Shown piece after piece: positions 57,820 to 64,000 of a DNA stretch of 64,000 nt. A model generated the notes under the pieces. It worked only from the letters and a program-made list of their open reading frames with translations. It had not been told where the DNA came from and made no database searches. Location: NCBI GenBank assembly GCA_905250025.1, contig CAJNOJ010000196.1:124001-188000 (forward strand), given 5' to 3'. The position numbers and the translations under genes are program-made. The number at the start of each line of letters is the position of its first letter. Within the stretch, counting starts at the first letter, position 1. The stretch is from Adineta ricciae (Eukaryota; Rotifera; Eurotatoria; Adinetida; Adinetidae).

Positions 57820-58676
57820 ATGGCTCAAGATACACCTCGACATTTAAGTCTGGATAACGTTACTCGATCGCCGTCGAGTTCGTCGCTTCGATCGACAACG
57901 ACAATCGGTTCTAATCTCTCAACAGCTAGTCAAAGACGACGTGGACTTATAGGAAGGATTGGCAATGGCTTTAATTCAATTTTTCGACGGTTTTCTCGTA
58001 CACAAACATCGCTAACAGAGATGCAAGTTCAACTTTTGTCTCATCGAACAAACTTTACTCGAGATGAAGTTATGGAATGGTAAAAACAATTCGTCGAAAC
58101 TTTCTTAACGAGTTCTTTTTTCGTTTAATTTAATATAGGCACTCAAAATTTATCACTGATTACCCTGATGGACACATGACTCGAAAGCAATTTATTGCCA
58201 TGTATAAGGCTATGTGCCCAAAAGTCGATGCAGAACGTTTTGCTCGTCATATTTTTCGTGCATTTGACACTGATAGATCGAACACAATTGAATTTCATGA
58301 ATTTCTTACCGGTCTATCGATGACATCACCAAATAGTTCTTCACATGATAAACTTGAATGGGTATTTCATGTCTTTGACGTTAATGGTGATGGTGTGTTA
58401 ACCCGAAAGGAATGTTTGGAAATTATTGAAGTTATTGTTCGTTTTAATCAATCTATGCAAGGTGATACATCGAATACAAATTCTGACCAACTTCTTAGTT
58501 CAGCTAAACAATCAATGATGAACATATTTACGAGTGGTAGAAATACTCATAATGATAAATTGACAATGTCTCAATTTGTTGATGGTTGTCTCAACGATGA
58601 ACTCATTTCACAATTATTGGATCCTAAACCAACAACATTAACTAATTCACTCGACAGTTCGACGAATTCTTCATGA
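57820..58676 (+). CDS. Neuronal-calcium-sensor-like EF-hand protein with long basic N-terminus
   Basis: Exons 57820-58079 and 58139-58676 give 265 residues. The EF-hand core resembles the recoverin/NCS family: FITDYPDGHMTRKQFIAMYKAMCP (degenerate hand 1), FDTDRSNTIEFHEFLTGL (hand 2), FDVNGDGVLTRKECLEIIEVI (hand 3, canonical) and a fourth, weaker hand ending MSQFVDGCL. NCS proteins normally start MGxxxS for myristoylation. This one starts MAQ and has a 75-residue Ser/Arg-rich extension (RRRGLIGRIGNGF), as in some KChIP isoforms. Membrane targeting, if any, must be by other means. It follows CSE1L by 172 bases, with a cag acceptor nine bases upstream of the ATG. Confidence 0.85.
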
Positions 58677-59016
58677 AACGTATTCATCTACTTTATATTT
58701 AACTCTTCAATTCATTTACAGCGTTTCGTAGTTCAGATAAAATTCTTCTTCCGTTTGTATTTCAAACAAAATCTCGTATTTATCTTTCCCTGTTCTGTAA
58801 ATTCAGTTTCAATCGACACGCTGCTCAGTTTTTTATTAATAAATAAACTCTCAAAGGTGAGAGATGACTTCTATGATATTCTTCTTCTGTAATAATACGA
58901 ATCAATTCAATTGTTTACAAATTAACTAATCCTATTTCCTGATTATACTTTCAATCATTCAAATGAACATATTTAACAAAGAGTCATTTTCTTGATATGA
59001 AAGAAAATCTTTTGAG

Positions 59017-59306
59017 ATTGAATATTCTGATGAAAAGATAAGATTAATAACAACAAATAAACTTAATCAGATATACATTCGAATAAAAATATATGAAAGA
59101 ATACTTTGATTGTATATATACGATGATGATGATGATAGACAAACTTATCATCATTGGTAGTGTCAATCATAACAGAATGTTTATATAAATGTCGAATCAT
59201 TTGAATAGTTTGACAATGAAATATATGCGTTAATTTCTTTGATTACTAATGAAAGGATAATATCACTCCATTTATTATTCAATGAATATAATTATAACAA
59301 CAAAAA
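59017..59306 (+). repeat. Non-coding direct repeat, copy A
   Basis: About 290 bases matching 62243-62534 at about 98%, including a (gat)5 tract. Weaker similarity extends another ~90 bases upstream. It has no coding content or terminal repeats. Confidence 0.75.
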
Positions 59307-59333
59307 TATATTAAATTTAATCTTCAGATTTCT
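59143..59333 (+). repeat. Duplicated contig end, copy 1
   Basis: 191 bases identical to 59335-59525, separated by a single N at 59334. This is an assembly overlap, not biology. Confidence 0.88.
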
Positions 59334-59334
59334 N

Positions 59335-59525
59335 ACTTATCATCATTGGTAGTGTCAATCATAACAGAATGTTTATATAAATGTCGAATCATTTGAATAG
59401 TTTGACAATGAAATATATGCGTTAATTTCTTTGATTACTAATGAAAGGATAATATCACTCCATTTATTATTCAATGAATATAATTATAACAACAAAAATA
59501 TATTAAATTTAATCTTCAGATTTCT
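59335..59525 (+). repeat. Duplicated contig end, copy 2
   Basis: Exact second copy of 59143-59333 after the N. The sequence continues normally to the right. Confidence 0.88.
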
Positions 59526-62242
59526 GTGTTAATTGTTCAAAGAGATTTTCCATAGGTTCATCAAATTAATTCAATTGTTTGGAATATTGTTCACTTCCAT
59601 TACGAAAAGTTGTTTTGTTAAATATCCGGACACTTTATCAAGTTTAAAAGTCATATCAATCACTATTTTCAATATTCTCATTTTCAAAACAAACTTAATT
59701 CATAAACGATAAGACAGAATTCAATTGAAACTTTTACAATATGATAAACTGAACAATTGTTTTGAAGTTTTTGATCATCAAATTAGTATTTTTGAGATAA
59801 TTGATTTTAAATGTGAAATGATCTCGTCAGACGAGAACTTTTAATTTCAGGATATTTCAAATAGTTTCAACTGTTTGATTCGATAAAGAAGAGAAATCTT
59901 ATCAACCACTTGTAAAATGATTCATTTCACCTCGACAATGTAATACAAGATGTAAGGTAAATTCTTCCGGATGCTACGGAAGGTCCGGTCAACAGAAATA
60001 CTCGAGTTTAAGTTTGACACTATTGTTGAAATTATAAGAATAATCGACATTACGATTAATCTGTATGATAATTATTTGTGCAGTAATAATCAAGTTTTGA
60101 TGATAGAATCATATTCTTCTAATGTTAATCGTCTTCATTTGATACACTTGTTCGATATGTATTGTTTACTACAATCAATTTCACATAATTTCAATTCAAT
60201 ATCATTTACATTGTGCTTTTCTTTTATTATTAATTTAATTTGATTCATATTATCTTTTAGAAGAACGTTTTATGTCATTCTTATCATCACAGACCCACGA
60301 CAAGTTGTAATCTATACAATAAGTTCTACATAAGTAACAAATATATATAAAATCATTATGAAATTTCGAAACTACTGCTTTTGATTTATTCTTGTAAGTA
60401 TTTTGGTATATTTTCGGTCAGTTTATGATCTATAAATGTTTTAGTTGTTTGATTTCTATAGATGAATGAGATTTGATCTCATCTTATAAACACTGTCCTT
60501 TGCTTCATATCTATGTAATAAAATATTTTCCATTTGAATCATTTGATTTTCAATTTGAGAAACAAGATTTTCATATACAAATGAAGTTAGTATGTTTGGA
60601 ATAAGTATCGCAGTTGCCATTAAATCTGTATTCAATCAACGATTATCTCAAATCGAATCTAAATATGTGTGTCTTAATAATTAATCTCGCGTGAATATTC
60701 TCTTTTTGGAGTCTTTTGCAATATTTACAAACTGTTTGTAGAATTTGCAAAGTCTTGTTTTTTCTTAGTTAGTCTCACATAAAGTTACTGAAAATAGTGC
60801 ATCAGTTGACAAACGATAGTCCTAGTAGAAGAAAAATGACGTAAGGTGCGGATGCACGTTGACCCACAACATCTACGGAGGATTAAATATAAAGGAGTTT
60901 CTTCCTATTATCTCATCTTCAAAGGTATATAAGGCGTTTCTTGAGTTTTAGCAGGTATATTTTTAATGCACAATAAGCAGAATCTGAGTACGTGGTAGAG
61001 AGAAGGAGAGTATTGTATGTGCTTTACCTTTGTAAAGTTTTCTTCTTCTTGATAGCGATATATTATTGTAAGGAGTGAACATTTTCAGTCAAGAAAAATT
61101 GTCATAGTGACGAATTCTTGTACTTTTATAAGAGAAAAATCCAGTTTTATCTTGAATAATTGTCATTAAAATATCTCAGAACGCACGAATATTTCTACGT
61201 AAATCTTCTGATTCATTCTTTTTCGTCATGGATGTGTCGATTTATAAAGGTACGTTGTATGTTATCTCAAAGGACGGTTTGTTTATATATATAAATATGG
61301 TGTGAATAATGATAGAAAGGGTAAAAATAATGAGAAATGTTATCACGTCTTTGAGAATTGTGTGGAGACAATTATATATTGTGAATAATGTATAACATGA
61401 ACTATTTGTTTAATAAGATCGAGAAAAGAGGTTGAATATCGATATCGAAGTGAAGTTAGCATCTATAAACAAAAACTAGAGAAAAATCGGATAAAATGAA
61501 ATCATCCGATGCTAAAATTGATTCTACATTGAAGGGTGTTACTTTCAAAATTGTTTTTACGAACGGAAATTCGTTTTTCTACAATTTCACTCAATTCTTT
61601 TGCTTTTTGGTATTACTTTCACATTAACTATTCTCTCTTTTTCGCTCATACAAACTATCATTTATTTTATTTCGTAGAATTTCAAATATAAATATCATCA
61701 AATGAAGAAAATATTGAGTTAAAATGCCTTCGAAAAGGTATTGAGTCGTATCTAATGATTGTTACCTATATTTTTAGTGATTGTTATTATGAAATAAGAA
61801 AAAGGTGCGTAGAATAGTATAAAGGATGTATTCCGAACAATTTATCGTAGTCAACTGTTTTGTCATTTGTAAAAATTACACGATACTCTTGTCTATTTTG
61901 ACTATAAACGGTATTCTAGAAAAGAGTGTTTGACATGGATATCCATTTATTTAATAAATATGTTCTATGATTGAAACGCACATAAACATTTCTTATGTAA
62001 TAAATCTATGTAAACAACATTATTTTCCTCATATTATTCTGAATTCCAAGGATATTTCGATTGTTTTGAATCACCTGTTTCTTTCTTTTAGTAGTCATTA
62101 TTTATACATACTGATCATACCTTCAATCATTCGAACGAAGGTATTTGACAAAGAATAACTACTTGTTTTGATCCGATAATTATCTCTAAAACATATCTGA
62201 TAGCCTTGGTACACAAAAGAGAATCTTTGACATATAAATGAC

Positions 62243-62534
62243 ATTGAATATTCCGATGAAAAGATAGGATTAATAACAACAAATAAACTTAATCAGATAT
62301 ACATTCGAATAAAAATATATGAAAGAATACTTTGATTGTATATATATACGATGATGATGATGATAGACAAACTTATCATCATTGGTAGTGTCAATCATAA
62401 CAGAATGTTTATATAAATGTCGAATCATTTGAATAGTTTGACAATGAAATATATGCGTTAATTTCTTTGATTACTGATGAAAGGATAATATCACTCCATT
62501 TATTATTCAATGAATATAATTATAACAACAAAAA
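62243..62534 (+). repeat. Non-coding direct repeat, copy C
   Basis: Partner of 59017-59306, with a few substitutions and one extra ta unit. It lies about 3.2 kb downstream and just before the 3' end of the zinc-finger gene. Confidence 0.75.
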
Positions 62535-62621
62535 ATGATCAAAGTAATGTAAAAACATAGCCTTCTGTTTGTTTGTTTTTTGAGAATAAAAAAAAGACGA
62601 AAGAGAAGAGATACGTGACGA

Positions 62622-63277
62622 TTAATTTTTCTTCTTCGTTATCGAGTCTGTTGATGACAAAGATAAATACGGATAGAAATAGGGTAATTGATCATTAGTA
62701 TTGATCAATTTGGAAGGTTTCAAATACGGTTGAAAACGAGAATGACTAGACATTTTTGTTGGTTTATGATCTGATCGAATATGATTATATAATTCGTATT
62801 CCGAGAAAAATCTTGCACCACATTTCAAATAATGACAAACATAGAATTGAAGATTATTAAACGAATTGTTACATAGATATTGAGATGTGTGACATTGAAA
62901 ACATCCCGGTACTGTACAAAATGATGGATATGAATATTGAGATGTGAGATAAGTAAATGATGATTGTGGAAATAAATTCGTTAAAGATGGAGTTGAATCA
63001 ATTTGTTGAGTGTGAGATTCTTTCGAAGATCTTTTAATTGGTATAGGCGAGAGACGTTTTGTTGAAAAAGATTTCGTTAGTTGAGATGTGAATATCGATG
63101 AAGAATCTTTTCCAATACTTGAACATGTTTGAGCAAGAAGTTCTAATGGACTTTGTTTAGAATCGTACTAAGAAGAAAGAAAGAAAGAATAGTTTAAGAA
63201 GAAAATAAGGTTTTTTCACTTACCGGAAGTATTGAAGATGGTTGAATATAATCTGATTTCGTTGTTGTTGAAGACAT
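62622..63277 (-). CDS. NET-family zinc-finger protein (ZNF503/703, Noc/Elbow-like)
   Basis: Two exons (63277-63224 and 63167-62622, phase 0) give 199 residues. NET proteins are transcriptional corepressors with an N-terminal Sp motif and one C-terminal C2H2 finger. The Sp motif is seen as SPLELLAQTCSSIGKDS, close to the family's SPLALLAQTCSQIG. A Cys-rich stretch follows (CTVPGCFQCHTSQYLC). The finger is CHYLKCGARFFSEYELYNHIRSDH, with the insertion between its two cysteines typical of the family. The protein is much shorter than animal homologs (about 400-600 residues), mainly through loss of low-complexity linkers. The assignment rests on the two motifs. Confidence 0.75.
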
Positions 63278-64000
63278 CTGTTATTTCCGAATGATGATGA
63301 TCGGTTGTTATTTATCTGTCGAAAGTATGAAAGCGTCTTTTTTTTGCTTTCTTTTCTCGATAGATAAAAGAGAAAAGAGAGAGGGAAAAGCGAAGAACGG
63401 ATTTGTATGTGTGATAAATGATGATCATGTTTGCTATTCTCATGCGAATAAACGTACACTACTGCTTGACACATGTCAATTAGAAAAGAAGGGGAAGGAA
63501 AAATAATGTTCGATGAATAATGATGGCATCTATATAAACGTTGCTATAGCGTGTTGTATTCGATTGAAATTTGTCTCTTTTCGTTTGATTTTCATAATGG
63601 GAGAAAAACAAAATTTTGTCAGTTTAGAAAAGTAAAGAAGTGAAAATGATAAATATCGACAGTTATGACAAGAAAAGGCAAATTTTGTTGGTTAAATGAC
63701 AGATAATAATGATGATGATATAAAACATTTCGAACTGACATAAACGTATTCTTTCTCGACGTACTTTTACAATCATGATCATCTTGTTTTTTGTGTCGTT
63801 TTTATTTTCTCTTCTTGACAATAACTGAAGATATCGATCTATACGAGAAAGAAACATCAGAAGACATTTGGATCATTAATCATTCAATGTTCTTTAATAA
63901 TAACAATACTTCGACAGGCAAACGAATGATTTATTGACAACGATGAGATGAAACATGCGATTCATTTCATCAATATCCAATGATTTGAGTGGAAATGATT
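63278..64000. other. Upstream of the zinc-finger gene to window end
   Basis: About 720 bases, AT-rich, with the zinc-finger promoter at the left. No supported gene; the open frames are low-complexity. Confidence 0.45.

Larger units (their letters stand above)
58677..62621. other. Gene-poor region with repeated block
   Basis: Nearly 4 kb without a supported gene. It contains the assembly duplication at 59143-59525 and the direct repeat 59017-59306/62243-62534, both with a short GAT microsatellite. The 60000-62000 stretch is AT-rich and otherwise featureless. A 90-codon frame at 59971 has no protein-like features. Confidence 0.5.

Noticed and set aside
1..64000. CRISPR arrays, rRNA or tRNA genes
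   Set aside because: No regularly spaced repeats and no rRNA-like sequence were found. No cloverleaf with a GTTCGAATCC-type T-arm was noticed by eye; a tRNAscan run would settle this.

Overview
The window is AT-rich animal nuclear DNA with densely packed genes, very short introns (mostly 45-60 bp), metazoan housekeeping genes and a few bacterial-type genes. It also has near-identical gene copies, an inverted repeat and tight same-strand gene pairs with a 3' splice site just before the downstream ATG. Together these best fit a bdelloid rotifer (Adineta/Rotaria type). That assignment is inferred from architecture and gene content; no database search was possible. Three single-N joins (5980, 26008, 59334) are assembly junctions, and two of them are flanked by duplicated contig ends.

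Layout. 1-230: 3' end of a GPCR. 231-4870: gene-poor. 4871-17217: TEX2-like SMP lipid-transfer protein, CREST/ceramidase-like membrane hydrolase, orphan GPCR (minus), cathepsin L, LRR protein (minus), a degenerate Rossmann protein and PSME3 (PA28 gamma). 17824-21600: three tandem genes for 8-cysteine secreted proteins, two sharing an almost identical promoter and first exon. 22936-23567: another small secreted protein. 24313-25761: DNAJA-type chaperone with a heat-shock element. 26009-29426: an inverted repeat whose arms carry the start of a transferrin-receptor-like gene, enclosing a dead mariner and a GC-rich hairpin element. 29239-32169: the full transferrin-receptor/GCPII-like gene. 32893-33519: intronless YcaC-type isochorismatase-family hydrolase. 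33862-38232: coiled-coil gene and a small unknown gene. 38576-40703: ADAM10-like protease without a propeptide. 40996-42678: LEPROT/VPS55 and ICMT (minus, operon-like). 43577-48976: Miro GTPase and PPM1D/Wip1 phosphatase (minus). 49999-58676: gamma-synergin, RPB6 copy 1, RPB6 copy 2, CSE1L and an NCS-like calcium sensor, all plus strand. 58677-62621: gene-poor, with a repeated non-coding block. 62622-63277: NET-family zinc finger (ZNF503/703-like).

There is no single pathway. Membrane traffic and contact-site functions recur (TEX2, LEPROT, gamma-synergin, Miro). For most multi-exon genes the exon chains given here were checked by frame and splice-site consistency. Several sum to lengths expected for the family, for example PSME3 at 254 aa and cathepsin L at 334 aa. 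The most unusual observations are a sharp gene-conversion boundary between the RPB6 copies, a predicted one-nucleotide exon in LEPROT, the propeptide-less ADAM10, the promoter-homogenised cysteine-rich family and the inverted repeat with its nested elements.
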